From the NCBI RefSeq assembly GCF_000576425.1, contig NZ_KK069996.1:108650-172649 (forward strand): a DNA stretch of 64,000 bases, written 5' to 3'. Both the position numbers and the translations under genes were made by a program. The DNA comes from Brachybacterium phenoliresistens (GTDB lineage: Bacteria > Actinomycetota > Actinomycetes > Actinomycetales > Dermabacteraceae). The notes under the pieces are model-generated. The model worked only from the letters and a program-made list of their open reading frames with translations. It did not search any database and was not told the DNA's origin. Shown here one piece after another: positions 27,949-37,861 of the stretch. How positions within the stretch are numbered: the first letter of the stretch is position 1; the number at the start of each line of letters is the position of its first letter.

Positions 27949-28041
27949 AAGCGGCGCATCAGCAGGTGGCGCCGCGAATCTTGACCAAGGCTTGACCGGT
28001 GATCGGCCGCGTGGCCGTCGCGGTCCGGGCCCCCTCGCGCC

Positions 28042-28047
28042 TACCCT
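28042..28047 (+). promoter_or_regulatory. -10 box of the ftsE operon
   Basis: TACCCT 34 bp before GTG 28081, giving a leader of about 27 nt. Confidence 0.45.
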
Positions 28048-28080
28048 GAGCGTGTCCGTCCACTCGACCCGTAGGCAGCA

Positions 28081-29592
28081 GTGATCCGATTCGACAACGT
28101 CACGAAGACGTACCAGCGCGGCCAGAAGCCGGCGGTGGAGAACCTCACCCTCGAGTTCGCCCGCGGGGAGTTCGTGTTCCTCGTCGGCGCCTCCGGCTCG
28201 GGCAAGTCCACCCTCATGCGCCTGGTGCTCAAGGAGACCTCCCCGACGCGCGGGAACGTGTACGTCGCGGGCAAGGACATCGCCCGCATCCCCTCCTGGC
28301 GGGTTCCGACGCTGCGCCGGGACATCGGCATGGTGTTCCAGGACTTCCGCCTGCTCCCGTCGAAGACGGCCTACCAGAACATCGAGTTCGCCCTCGCCGT
28401 GATCGGGACCCCGCGCAAGGTGGTGCGGCGCCTCGTGCCCGAGATGCTCGAGATGGTGGGCCTGGCGGACAAGGGCCGCCGCCTGCCCCATGAGCTATCC
28501 GGCGGCGAGCAGCAGCGCGTCGCGATCGCCCGCGCCTACGTCAACCGCCCCTCGATCCTGCTGGCCGACGAGCCCACCGGGAACCTCGACCCCGCCACCG
28601 CGGAGGGGATCCTGGACCTGCTGGGCCAGATCAACGACCGCGGGACCACGGTCGTCATGGCCACCCACGATGCCACCGCGGTGGACCGCATGCGCAAGCG
28701 CGTGGTCGAGATGGTCGGCGGGCACGTAGTCCGCGACGAGGAGGCCGGCGGCTACGAGTCCGCCAGCGAGGCCAGCGTCATCTCCGGCAACCTCCCCGAC
28801 GGCGCCCTGCCGGCGGAGCTCGCCGCCGGGGACGGCCCCGAGGCCGCCCCGGAGCCGCGCGAGGAGGGACCCGTCGTGCTCGCGACCGGCCCCGCATCGG
28901 CGCCCGAGGCCCCCGCGCCGGAGCCCGCGACCACGCCGAGCCCGGAGGAGACGCAGGCCCCGGAGGAGAAGCCGCGTCGTCCCGAGCGCCGGCGCCGCGG
29001 TCGTCGCGCCGCCCAGCTCCTGGAGCCGGAGACCGCCGACGTCCCCGTGCCCGCCGATGCCCCGACGGCTCCCGCTGCCGCGGCCACCCCGGATGCCCCG
29101 GCGGCCCCCGGGCCGGCGCCGTCGGCCGATGCCCCGGCCTCCGACGCTCCCCACGAGCCCTCGGCTCCCGCGACCGGCCGCGCAGCCCGCACGTCGCGAG
29201 GAGCCGCCGCCGGCCGCCGCTTCCGGTCCCGGGATCCCTTCGCCCCCGGCGCCGCCGCAGCGACCCTGGCCGCAGCCGAGGGGCCGGGTGCCGCGGCCGG
29301 CCCGGCCGAATACGCCGGTGATCCGGCGTCCGCGGCCGGCGGCTCCCTGCCGTCCGACGGCGAGGACCGCGCCCGCCCGACCGCCGCGTCGGTGCTCGCC
29401 GCCTCCCCGTGGCTCGAGGACGCCGAGGATCCCCGCGCCGAGATCGCCGCGGAGCTGCCCGCAGAGGCGGAGGAGCCCGCCGTGGTCGACGACGTCCTGG
29501 ACGAGGACCTCTACGACGAGCGGGACACCGTCCTGGACGAGGACGCCGCCGCCTTCCAGGAGATCCAGGACGACCCGGAGGTGCTGCGATGA
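28081..29592 (+). CDS. ftsE: Cell-division ABC ATPase FtsE with long C-terminal extension
   Basis: The first ~225 residues are canonical FtsE: Walker A GASGSGKST (about 38-46), Q-loop VFQDFRLLPSKTAYQN, signature LSGGEQQRVAIARAY, Walker B ILLADEPTGNLD and switch His in MATHDATAVDRM. FtsE usually ends near residue 230; here it continues to 503 with an Ala/Pro/Glu-rich, predicted disordered tail that includes a basic patch (RRPERRRRGRRAAQ) and an acidic end. FtsEX transduces ATP hydrolysis across the membrane to activate a wall hydrolase. GTG start; the stop overlaps ftsX (ATGA). Confidence 0.93.
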   Translation: MIRFDNVTKTYQRGQKPAVENLTLEFARGEFVFLVGASGSGKSTLMRLVLKETSPTRGNVYVAGKDIARIPSWRVPTLRRDIGMVFQDFRLLPSKTAYQNIEFALAVIGTPRKVVRRLVPEMLEMVGLADKGRRLPHELSGGEQQRVAIARAYVNRPSILLADEPTGNLDPATAEGILDLLGQINDRGTTVVMATHDATAVDRMRKRVVEMVGGHVVRDEEAGGYESASEASVISGNLPDGALPAELAAGDGPEAAPEPREEGPVVLATGPASAPEAPAPEPATTPSPEETQAPEEKPRRPERRRRGRRAAQLLEPETADVPVPADAPTAPAAAATPDAPAAPGPAPSADAPASDAPHEPSAPATGRAARTSRGAAAGRRFRSRDPFAPGAAAATLAAAEGPGAAAGPAEYAGDPASAAGGSLPSDGEDRARPTAASVLAASPWLEDAEDPRAEIAAELPAEAEEPAVVDDVLDEDLYDERDTVLDEDAAAFQEIQDDPEVLR

Positions 29593-30506
29593 GAGCGCGG
29601 TACATCTTCGGGGAGATCTTCACCGGCCTGTGGCGCAACGTCGCCATGGTCGTCTCGGTGGTGATCGTCACCGCCGTGTCGTTGACCTTCGTGGGCACCG
29701 GTCTGCTCATGCAGAAGCAGATCATCGACATGAAGTCGACCCTGGTCGAGCAGTCGCAGGTGACGATCTTCCTGTGCTCCCCGCATTCGACGGCCGCATC
29801 CTGCGCCGGCGGGCCGGCGACCGATGCGCAGATCCAGTCCGTGCGCGACGCCCTCGAGGGCGATGTCCTGTCGGGGTACATCGACTCCTACTCCGAGCGG
29901 GACCAGGAGGAGGCGCTGGCGATCTACCAGGAGCAGTTCGCGGGGGAGGGGTTCGTCTCCAACTTCACCGCCGAGGACATGCCCGTCTCCTTCCACATCA
30001 CGCTGAAGGACTCCGACTCCTCCGCGGCGGTGGTCGAGTTCTTCCAGGGCCGCGACGGCGTCGACGAGGTCACCGACCTGCTCAGCGTGTTCGCCCCGTT
30101 CATCGACGCCCTGAACCAGTCGACCCTGTTCTCGCTGGGCCTGGCGGTGCTGATGCTCGTGGCCGCGGTGCTGCTGGTGGCCACCACCATCCGGATGTCG
30201 GTGGCCAACCGACGCCGCGAGATCGCGATCATGCGCCTGGTCGGCGCCTCCAACGTGTTCATCCGCGCCCCCTTCCTGCTGGAAGGGGCGGTCGCCGCGA
30301 TCATCGGCGGCCTCATCTCCAGCGCCCTGCTCTGGCTGGGCCTGCGCTACCTGGTCGAGGACTGGCTCGCGCCGACCCTCGGATCCCAGATCATCTCGGT
30401 CGGCACGCAGGATCTCCTGTGGGCCGGGCCCGTCCTGGTCGCGACGGGGGCCGCCCTGTCGGTCGCCTCCTGCGTCGTCTCCCTGAACCGCTACCTCAAG
30501 GTCTGA
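29589..30506 (+). CDS. ftsX: Cell-division ABC permease FtsX
   Basis: The 305-residue product has the FtsX topology: a helix at about 20-43, an extracellular domain (about 45-175) with a Cys pair (FLCSPHSTAASCAGG) and then three helices, including ANRRREIAIMRLVGASNVFIRAPFLLEG between helices 2 and 3. The extracellular domain recruits a peptidoglycan hydrolase; the M23 protein encoded 3 nt downstream is the obvious partner. Confidence 0.95.
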   Translation: MRARYIFGEIFTGLWRNVAMVVSVVIVTAVSLTFVGTGLLMQKQIIDMKSTLVEQSQVTIFLCSPHSTAASCAGGPATDAQIQSVRDALEGDVLSGYIDSYSERDQEEALAIYQEQFAGEGFVSNFTAEDMPVSFHITLKDSDSSAAVVEFFQGRDGVDEVTDLLSVFAPFIDALNQSTLFSLGLAVLMLVAAVLLVATTIRMSVANRRREIAIMRLVGASNVFIRAPFLLEGAVAAIIGGLISSALLWLGLRYLVEDWLAPTLGSQIISVGTQDLLWAGPVLVATGAALSVASCVVSLNRYLKV

Positions 30507-30509
30507 GCC

Positions 30510-31805
30510 ATGAACGCCGTCCTCCCTGCCCGCCGTGCACTGCTGGCCGCGCTCGCCGCGACGATGCTGGTGGCCCAGCTGCTGGTGCTGGGGACCCCGG
30601 CCTCCCTCGCCGAGGGCGACCGGGACGACAAGGTCGCCGAGCGCGCCGAGATCGACCAGAAGCTCGAGGACGTCCGCACCTCCCTCGAGGGCACCAACCA
30701 GGATCTCGCCGACACCTACGTCGCCCTCGCCGAGACGGAGCTGCTCATCCCGCAGGCCCAGCAGGACCTCGAGGACGCGCAGGCCGCTGCGGCCGCCGCG
30801 GAGGAGGAGAACCGGCTGGCCGGGGAGCGGCTGGAGACGGCCCAGGCCGAGCTCGACCGGCTGACCACCGAGGTCGAGACGGGCCAGCAGCAGGTCGACG
30901 CCTCCGGCGAGGAGCTCTCGCAGGTGGCGCTGGACGCCTACAAGGGCGGCGGCCCCCCGAACCCGGCGAGCGTCTACGTCGGCTCGCAGAACCCGCAGGA
31001 CGCGGTGGACCGCTCCATGAACTACAAGCTGACCCTCGCCTCCCAGGGCACGCGGCTGGACGAGCTGCGCGACGAGCAGTCCGTCACCGAGAGCTCCGCC
31101 GACCGCGTCACCGCCGTCGAGCAGGAGATCGCCGACCTCAAGGTCGAGGCGGAGGAGGCGCAGGCCGCCGCCGAGCAGGCCGAGGCCGATGCCGAGAAGA
31201 AGAAGCAGGACCTCGATGACCTCTACGCCGCGCAGATCGCCCAGCGCGACGAGCTGGAGACGAAGAAGGTCCAGTACCAGGGCGACGCCGAGGCCCTCGA
31301 GGACAAGGGCACGACCCTCGACTCCGAGATCCAGGCCCTCGCCGACGAGGAGCGCGAGCGGGGCAGCTCCGGGGGGTCGGGCGGCGGCGCGGCCCTGGGC
31401 CCCGTCTCGGGATCGGGCTTCCTGCAGCCGGTCGCCGGCCGGCTGAACTCCAACTTCGGCTGGCGCGTCCACCCGATCTACGGCACGCGCAAGCTGCACA
31501 AGGGCGTGGACTTCCCCTCCGCCTGCGGCACCCCGGTGCGGGCGGCGGCCGATGGCCGCGTGTCCCGGGCGTACCACAACTCCGGCGCGGGCAACAAGAT
31601 CATCCTCACCCACGGCACGATGAACGGCAGCGTCATCACCACCTCCTACCACCACCTGCAGGGCTTCGCCGTCTCGCAGGGGCAGAGCGTCAAGCGCGGG
31701 GAGGTCGTCGGCTACATCGGCACCACCGGCTCCTCGACCGGCTGCCACCTCCACTTCGAGGTCCACGAGGACGGCACCGCCGTCAACCCGATGAACTATC
31801 TCTGA
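30510..31805 (+). CDS. FtsEX-linked M23 peptidoglycan hydrolase (EnvC/PcsB-like)
   Basis: The 431-residue product has a signal peptide (residues 1-32, ending TPASLAEG), two long coiled coils (about 40-135 and 180-285) and a C-terminal M23/LytM domain (about 305-431) with the zinc ligands in HKGVDFPSACG and the final HLHFEVHEDG, plus YHHLQGF. Active-site residues are intact, so it is probably an active endopeptidase rather than a degenerate EnvC-type activator. Coiled coils in FtsX partners contact FtsX and release autoinhibition. Confidence 0.9.
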   Translation: MNAVLPARRALLAALAATMLVAQLLVLGTPASLAEGDRDDKVAERAEIDQKLEDVRTSLEGTNQDLADTYVALAETELLIPQAQQDLEDAQAAAAAAEEENRLAGERLETAQAELDRLTTEVETGQQQVDASGEELSQVALDAYKGGGPPNPASVYVGSQNPQDAVDRSMNYKLTLASQGTRLDELRDEQSVTESSADRVTAVEQEIADLKVEAEEAQAAAEQAEADAEKKKQDLDDLYAAQIAQRDELETKKVQYQGDAEALEDKGTTLDSEIQALADEERERGSSGGSGGGAALGPVSGSGFLQPVAGRLNSNFGWRVHPIYGTRKLHKGVDFPSACGTPVRAAADGRVSRAYHNSGAGNKIILTHGTMNGSVITTSYHHLQGFAVSQGQSVKRGEVVGYIGTTGSSTGCHLHFEVHEDGTAVNPMNYL

Positions 31806-31911
31806 TCCCGGTCCGCCCCTGCGCCCTCGGAGAAATCCGCTCGCGCATCCCCGGCACCGCCTCGTATGCTGGATGGTCCGTGCCGGAGATCCCGGGAGGT
31901 GAGGAGGAGCC

Positions 31912-32421
31912 ATGTCGAGGATGAAGTCCGCGGCGAAGAAGCAGGCCGCGAAGGACGACGGGCCGGTCAAGAAGCTCATCGCCTCCAACAAGAAGGCCCG
32001 TCACGACTACCACATCGACGACACCTACGAGGCCGGCATCGTCCTGACCGGCACCGAGGTGAAGTCCCTCCGCGACCGCGGCGCCTCCCTCGTGGACGGC
32101 TACTGCTATCTCGAGGGCGGGGAGGTGTGGATGGACGCCGTCCACATCGCGCCCTACGTCAAGGGGACCTGGACCAACCACGCCGCGCGGCGCAAGCGCA
32201 AGCTGCTGCTGCACAAGGCGGAGATCGCCAAGCTCGCCGGCAAGACCCGCGAGAAGGGCTACACGCTGGTCCCGCTGGAGATGTACTTCCTGGGCTCGCA
32301 CGCGAAGGTCGTCGTGGCACTGGCCCGCGGCAAGAAGGAATGGGACAAGCGCCAGACCCTGCGCGAGCAGCAGGATCTGCGCGAGGCCCAGCGCGCCATG
32401 CGCCAGCGCGAGCTCGTCTGA
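31912..32421 (+). CDS. smpB: SsrA-binding protein SmpB
   Basis: The 169-residue protein binds tmRNA and delivers it to stalled ribosomes. It has the OB-fold core (KKARHDYHIDDTYEAGIVLTGTEVKSLRDRG, CYLEGGEVWMDAVHIAPY) and the basic C-terminal tail (GKKEWDKRQTLREQQ). GAGGTGAGGAGG precedes the ATG. The tmRNA gene lies 0.9 kb downstream, the usual pairing. Confidence 0.97.
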   Translation: MSRMKSAAKKQAAKDDGPVKKLIASNKKARHDYHIDDTYEAGIVLTGTEVKSLRDRGASLVDGYCYLEGGEVWMDAVHIAPYVKGTWTNHAARRKRKLLLHKAEIAKLAGKTREKGYTLVPLEMYFLGSHAKVVVALARGKKEWDKRQTLREQQDLREAQRAMRQRELV

Positions 32422-32440
32422 ACCCGTCAGGGATGGGTCA

Positions 32441-32470
32441 CGCCCGGGGCCGATGGATCGGCCTCGGGCG
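32441..32470. terminator. Terminator after smpB
   Basis: CGCCCGGGGCCGA (32441-32453) pairs with TCGGCCTCGGGCG (32458-32470), one G-U pair, loop TGGA; between convergent genes. Confidence 0.75.
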
Positions 32471-32505
32471 CGGGGTGGCTGCTCGAGCCTGCGCGGCCGG
32501 GGCGA

Positions 32506-33066
32506 TCACTCGGCCCGTTCCAGGCGGGCCACCGTCTGCCGGCTCGAGGCGATCTGTCCCTCGTCGGCCACCCCGAGGTTCTCGCGCATCATGAGCGCGC
32601 GCCGCGCGTCCTCGAGCGCCAGGTCGCGCAGCCGCCGCGCCGCCATCGGCCGCCCGGAGCGGCGCAGCAGCGCCGCATGCTCGAAGCGGCACTTCGCCCG
32701 ATGCTGGAACACCGAGGCCAGCACGGACAGCGAGCTGGGGGAGGTGGGGTCGTCCAGGCCCGTCTCCTCCGCGGCGAGGTCCAGCAGCTCCTCGGCGGCG
32801 GCGTAGGCGCCCTGCCACTGCAGCACGTGGGCGTAGCGGGTGCGGCGCACCGCGCGCACCAGCGGAGGCATCGAGCCGTGCAGGGTGCGGCGGGCGGCCG
32901 CGGCCGCCTCGTCGAGCCGGCCCAGCATCCGCAGGTAGGCGACGGTGCGCGGGTCCTCCGGGTGGGCCGCGCACCAGGCGGCGAGCCCGTCCGCGTCCTC
33001 GACGACCTCGCGCAGGGTCTCGTCGTCCACGCGCACCGTGACGCCGGCGGCATCGAAGCTGATCAT
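32506..33066 (-). CDS. TPR-like helical protein of unknown function
   Basis: The 186-residue product starts MISFDAAGVTVRVDDETLREVV and is then almost wholly helical with repeated A-L-rich pairs (YLRMLGRLDEAAAAARRTLHG, YAHVLQWQGAYAAAEELLDLAAEE, CRFEHAALLRRSGRPMAARRLRDLALEDARRAL), suggesting three or four TPR-like repeats that bind partner proteins. No signal peptide. ATG 33066 is preferred over a longer frame that covers the ssrA upstream region. I cannot name a family. Confidence 0.65.
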   Translation of the reverse strand: MISFDAAGVTVRVDDETLREVVEDADGLAAWCAAHPEDPRTVAYLRMLGRLDEAAAAARRTLHGSMPPLVRAVRRTRYAHVLQWQGAYAAAEELLDLAAEETGLDDPTSPSSLSVLASVFQHRAKCRFEHAALLRRSGRPMAARRLRDLALEDARRALMMRENLGVADEGQIASSRQTVARLERAE

Positions 33067-33162
33067 CCTCCCATCCTGCTCCTTCCGCGCCGCGGCGACC
33101 AGGGCCGGGCCCGTTCGCGGTGAGCAGACAGATAATCGCTTCGCCCCGGAGCGGGAGAGGAG

Positions 33163-33168
33163 TAGACT
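33163..33168 (+). promoter_or_regulatory. Candidate -10 of ssrA
   Basis: TAGACT with TTCGCC 17 bp upstream is the best promoter in the 231-bp gap before ssrA; it implies a leader of about 120 nt removed from mature tmRNA. A closer TTGACA at 33236 lacks a matching -10. Confidence 0.35.
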
Positions 33169-33297
33169 GGTCGGACGGCGAAGGGGTGGCCCGGTCGATG
33201 TGCTGAGTCGACGAGCTGATCCGGAGCCGGTGTGGTTGACAACTGAAGAGTGAGTGCAACGACGGCCCAGGCCGTCACAGTGCTGCGACCCACGCAT

Positions 33298-33669
33298 GGG
33301 GACGATCGGTTTCGACGGTAGTTGTCCAGCGAGGGGAAGCGGGCCGAGAACCCAGAGTCAACTCGTTAATGTCCTCTGGAAACCAATAAGTGCCGAAACC
33401 AAGCGCACTGACTTCGCTCTCGCTGCCTGATCAGCGTTAGCAGTCTGGAACCCCGGGCTTGCTCCTGACCCGGATCGTTCCATCATCTAAGGAGCCACTG
33501 CTTCCGGCCTTCGTCATCGGGGTCGGGTGAACAACCTAGAGTGACTGAGTCCGTCGACGACGTGTTCGTGCGAGCGTCGGGACTGAGAAAACGCCTTTCA
33601 CGGACTGCGCCCGGAGAAGCCCTGGCTTCGCACTATCGGACGCGGGTTCGATTCCCGCCGTCTCCACCA
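33298..33669 (+). ncRNA. ssrA: Transfer-messenger RNA (tmRNA)
   Basis: The 5' end GGGGACG (33298-33304) pairs with CGTCTCC (33659-33665) to form the acceptor stem, followed by A and encoded CCA (33667-33669). The T-arm carries GGTTCGATTCC and the 5' segment has GGTTTCGACGG, both tmRNA hallmarks. The tag frame starts at 33392. It rescues ribosomes stalled on broken mRNA together with SmpB. A strong terminator follows 15 nt after CCA. Confidence 0.97.
33392..33430 (+). other. tmRNA tag-peptide reading frame
   Basis: Resume codon GCC (33392-33394) to TGA (33428-33430). The encoded part of the tag is AETKRTDFALAA, ending in the ALAA degron recognised by Clp proteases. Confidence 0.9.
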
Positions 33670-33683
33670 TTGCACTCACCGAC

Positions 33684-33727
33684 AAAGGCCCCCTCCCCTG
33701 CGCAGATGCGCGGGGGAGGGGGCCTTT
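33684..33727. terminator. Bidirectional terminator after ssrA
   Basis: AAAGGCCCCCTCCCC (33684-33698) pairs with GGGGAGGGGGCCTTT (33713-33727), a perfect 15-bp stem with A/T ends on both sides; serves ssrA and the convergent MFS gene. Confidence 0.93.
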
Positions 33728-33744
33728 CCCGCGCCCGGGGCCCG

Positions 33745-35486
<1,742 letters not shown>

Positions 35487-35561
35487 TGAAAGGTTGCTGG
35501 GATCCGCGGCCGATGTGCCGGACCTCACCGTCCCCCGCAGGCCGCGGGCCGGCGTCCCGAG

Positions 35562-35567
35562 TACGGT
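35562..35567 (+). promoter_or_regulatory. -10 box of the tetR gene
   Basis: TACGGT 28 bp before the ATG at 35596; a short leader with a purine-rich AGGCAGGGA. Confidence 0.4.
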
Positions 35568-35595
35568 GGGCGGGTCGGATCGAGAGGCAGGGACC

Positions 35596-36189
35596 ATGGC
35601 GCAGACAGGCACGAGGGCGGCCGCGACCACCGCGGCGATCGAGGAGGCGGCGCTGGACCTGGCCCTCGCCCACGGCTACGAGACCGTGACGGTCGATCGG
35701 ATCTGCGAGCAGGTGGGGATCAGCCAGCGCACCTTCTTCAACCACTTCCCGACCAAGGACGACGCGATCCTGGGGCGGGAGATGCCCAGCATCGACGAGC
35801 GGGCCGCCCGGGCCTTCGTCCTCGCCGACGGGCCCCTGCTGCTGGACGCCCTGCTGCTGATCCCGGTTCCCGAGGGCGACGCCGCCCCGCCGCGCATGGA
35901 CGAGAGGATGCGGATCATCGCCGGGCATCCGCATCTGCTGGCGCGCCAGATCGAACGGGTCAGCACGCTCGAGGCCGAGCTGCGGGAGATCATCTCCCAG
36001 CGCATCGCCCACGCCGACCCGGCGGGCGACGACGCCGCCCGGGAGAGCGAATCCGCGCTGATCACCTGTCTCATGGGCGGCATGATGCGGTTCGCGACCT
36101 CCGAGGCCTCCGCGGCCCGGCGGGGGGAGAGCATGGCCTCCCGCGTCGAGGAGGCACGCGGGGTCCTCGAGCGGGTCCTCGCCCGCTGA
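35596..36189 (+). CDS. TetR-family repressor
   Basis: The 197-residue product has the N-terminal TetR HTH (AAIEEAALDLALAHGYETVTV, DRICEQVGISQRTFFNHFPTKDDAI) and a variable C-terminal ligand/dimer domain. Divergent from the DHA2 exporter with twin palindromic operators; it likely represses the exporter. The longer in-frame start crosses the operators and is rejected. Confidence 0.93.
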   Translation: MAQTGTRAAATTAAIEEAALDLALAHGYETVTVDRICEQVGISQRTFFNHFPTKDDAILGREMPSIDERAARAFVLADGPLLLDALLLIPVPEGDAAPPRMDERMRIIAGHPHLLARQIERVSTLEAELREIISQRIAHADPAGDDAARESESALITCLMGGMMRFATSEASAARRGESMASRVEEARGVLERVLAR

Positions 36190-36302
36190 CCCCCTCGGCG
36201 CCGGATGCGCGGGACGGATCCTGTCCGGAGGCTGGACGCGCTCCCGGGGACGGGTCCTAGACTCGGCGCTCCGCAGTCCGTCACGACATCGAGGAGGCTC
36301 CC

Positions 36303-36509
36303 ATGAGCACCGATGACAAGTTCGAGAACAGCGCAGAGAAGCTCGGAGGCCAGGCCAAGGAAGGGCTGGGCAAGCTCACGGGCGACAAGGAGGTCGAGGC
36401 CGAGGGGAAGGTCCAGCAGGCCGGGGCCGAGGTCAAGCAGAAGATCGAGGACGCGAAGGACACGGCCCGGGGAGCCCTGCGCGGTCTCCAGCGCGAGGGC
36501 GAGGACTGA
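36303..36509 (+). CDS. CsbD-family stress protein
   Basis: The 68-residue product (MSTDDKFENSAEKLGGQAKEG ...) is charged, helical and has the CsbD pattern KLGGQAKEGLGKLTGD and EGKVQQAGAEVKQKIEDAKD. CsbD proteins are abundant general-stress proteins of unknown mechanism. GAGGAGG precedes the ATG; -10 TAGACT lies about 45 bp upstream. A hairpin terminator follows. Confidence 0.9.
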   Translation: MSTDDKFENSAEKLGGQAKEGLGKLTGDKEVEAEGKVQQAGAEVKQKIEDAKDTARGALRGLQREGED

Positions 36510-36524
36510 GCTCTCCCCGTCCGG

Positions 36525-36556
36525 CGCGCCCGTCTCCCTCCGGGGAGGCGGGCGCG
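36525..36556 (+). terminator. Terminator after the csbD-like gene
   Basis: CGCGCCCG (36525-36532) pairs with CGGGCGCG (36549-36556), extended inward by a G-U and four further pairs. Confidence 0.7.
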
Positions 36557-36632
36557 TCGCGCTGACGGGGTCTTCACCAGAACCCCGCGCATCGTCCACG
36601 CCCCCTCGCCACCTCCTCCATCGCCCCCGTCC

Positions 36633-36638
36633 TACTCT
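36633..36638 (+). promoter_or_regulatory. -10 box, probable leaderless start of a small membrane protein
   Basis: TACTCT followed by six bases and the ATG at 36645. Confidence 0.6.
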
Positions 36639-36644
36639 CGGAGG

Positions 36645-36854
36645 ATGGACGAGAACGACGACATGAGCACAGCCGGGCGGCCCGATGGGGCGCTGCCGCG
36701 GGTCCTGGTCCTCCTGAGTGCGCTCTTCTTCGCCGGAGCCGTGGTCGCGGCCCTGACCTGGGGCTGGTTCGTCCCCTCGCTGCTGGCGAGCTTCGGTTTC
36801 GCAGGCCTGGTCGCCGCCGTCGTCGCGGGGCGGCACGCGCTCTGCGGCGACTGA
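36645..36854 (+). CDS. Small two-helix membrane protein
   Basis: The 69-residue product has a polar N-terminus (about 1-18) and two hydrophobic segments (about 19-41 and 44-62), ending RHALCGD. No family is recognised. The well-placed leaderless promoter and strong codon bias argue that it is real despite its size. Confidence 0.6.
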   Translation: MDENDDMSTAGRPDGALPRVLVLLSALFFAGAVVAALTWGWFVPSLLASFGFAGLVAAVVAGRHALCGD

Positions 36855-36886
36855 CCGCCCCCGGGGGAGGTCTCCGCCGCCGCGGC

Positions 36887-37819
36887 TCAGAGCTCGATCT
36901 CGGCGGCCATCTCCCGCAGCCACGCGATGTCCGCAGCGTCCCCGCCGTGCTCGGCCTCCCAGAAGGCCGATGCCGCGAAGCGGGCCTGGGAGATCCTCCA
37001 CGCCCGCTGCGGGTCGAGCGAGGCGGCCTCGCAGAAGATCCCGAGCAGCTCCCGCATCCGGCGCATCCCGCGCGCGCGGGAGAGCCCCTCGGACAGGGGC
37101 GGCCGCGTCACGCTGCGCAGGACGGTGTGCGCCTCGTGCTCCGCCGGCCCGCTCCGGTACAGCGGGTCGATCGCCACCCAGGCCCCGTCGTCGCGGCGGA
37201 GGACGTTCGCGAAGCTCAGGTCCCCGTGCGTCATACCCGGCGCCGCCGCGCCGGCGAGGTCCCCGATCGTCGCATCGGCGGCCTGCACGACGTCGGCCGG
37301 CAGCGCGCGGCCCTCGCGGATCGCGCGCCGGTGCTGCCGGGCGAAGGCCTCGCGCCAGGCCGGGGCCGATGCCGCCAGCTGCGGTGCATCCGGCGGTGCG
37401 GGCACGGCGGCGATCCTCGCGGCCACCGCTCCGGCGGCCGCCACCGCCTCCCGCTCGTCGGCGAGGTCCGCGAGGGTCGGACCGGGCAGCAGCTCGAGCA
37501 GGAGCGCCTGGTCCTCGGGGCTGTGCCGTTCCCGGCGCACGGTCCCGTGCCCGGCGAGGACCTCGAGCGCACGGGCCTCCTGCACGGCATCGCCCAGCGG
37601 GGAGACCAGCTTGAGCGCCGCGGAGCCCGTGCCCCCGGACCGCACCGGCAGCACGACGCTGGTGCCGCCGAACGACGGCGGCCCCGCGACCCGCAGATCC
37701 CACCGCTCCAGGACCGCTCCGATCCGGGACGGCAGCCCGTCCAGCCATGCCGCGGCCGCCCGGTCCTGGCTGACCAGGCGGTGCCGGACGGCCGCGGGGA
37801 TGTCCGGGGAGCCGGTCAT
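36887..37819 (-). CDS. APH(6)/StrB-like small-molecule kinase
   Basis: The 310-residue product has a kinase fold with the Brenner motif THGDLSFANVLRRDD (catalytic Asp) and VAIDPLYRSGPAEHE (metal-binding Asp), plus an N-terminal ALKLVSP Lys. It fits the aminoglycoside/hydroxyurea phosphotransferase family; such chromosomal members may act on metabolites rather than drugs. GAGGT precedes ATG 37819. It is 42 nt downstream of the sugar isomerase genes and may be cotranscribed. Confidence 0.78.
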   Translation of the reverse strand: MTGSPDIPAAVRHRLVSQDRAAAAWLDGLPSRIGAVLERWDLRVAGPPSFGGTSVVLPVRSGGTGSAALKLVSPLGDAVQEARALEVLAGHGTVRRERHSPEDQALLLELLPGPTLADLADEREAVAAAGAVAARIAAVPAPPDAPQLAASAPAWREAFARQHRRAIREGRALPADVVQAADATIGDLAGAAAPGMTHGDLSFANVLRRDDGAWVAIDPLYRSGPAEHEAHTVLRSVTRPPLSEGLSRARGMRRMRELLGIFCEAASLDPQRAWRISQARFAASAFWEAEHGGDAADIAWLREMAAEIEL

Positions 37820-37861
37820 GCGGACCTCAGCGTCCCGGCCGGGTCCCGGCCGCCGTGGCGG

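Noticed and set aside
33236..33264. TTGACA-type promoter close to ssrA
   Set aside because: No TANNNT lies 16-18 bp downstream of it; the TAGACT at 33163 is better.
36887..37819. Acquired aminoglycoside resistance gene
   Set aside because: Composition matches the chromosome, no mobile element is near, and genomic members of this kinase family often act on metabolites.
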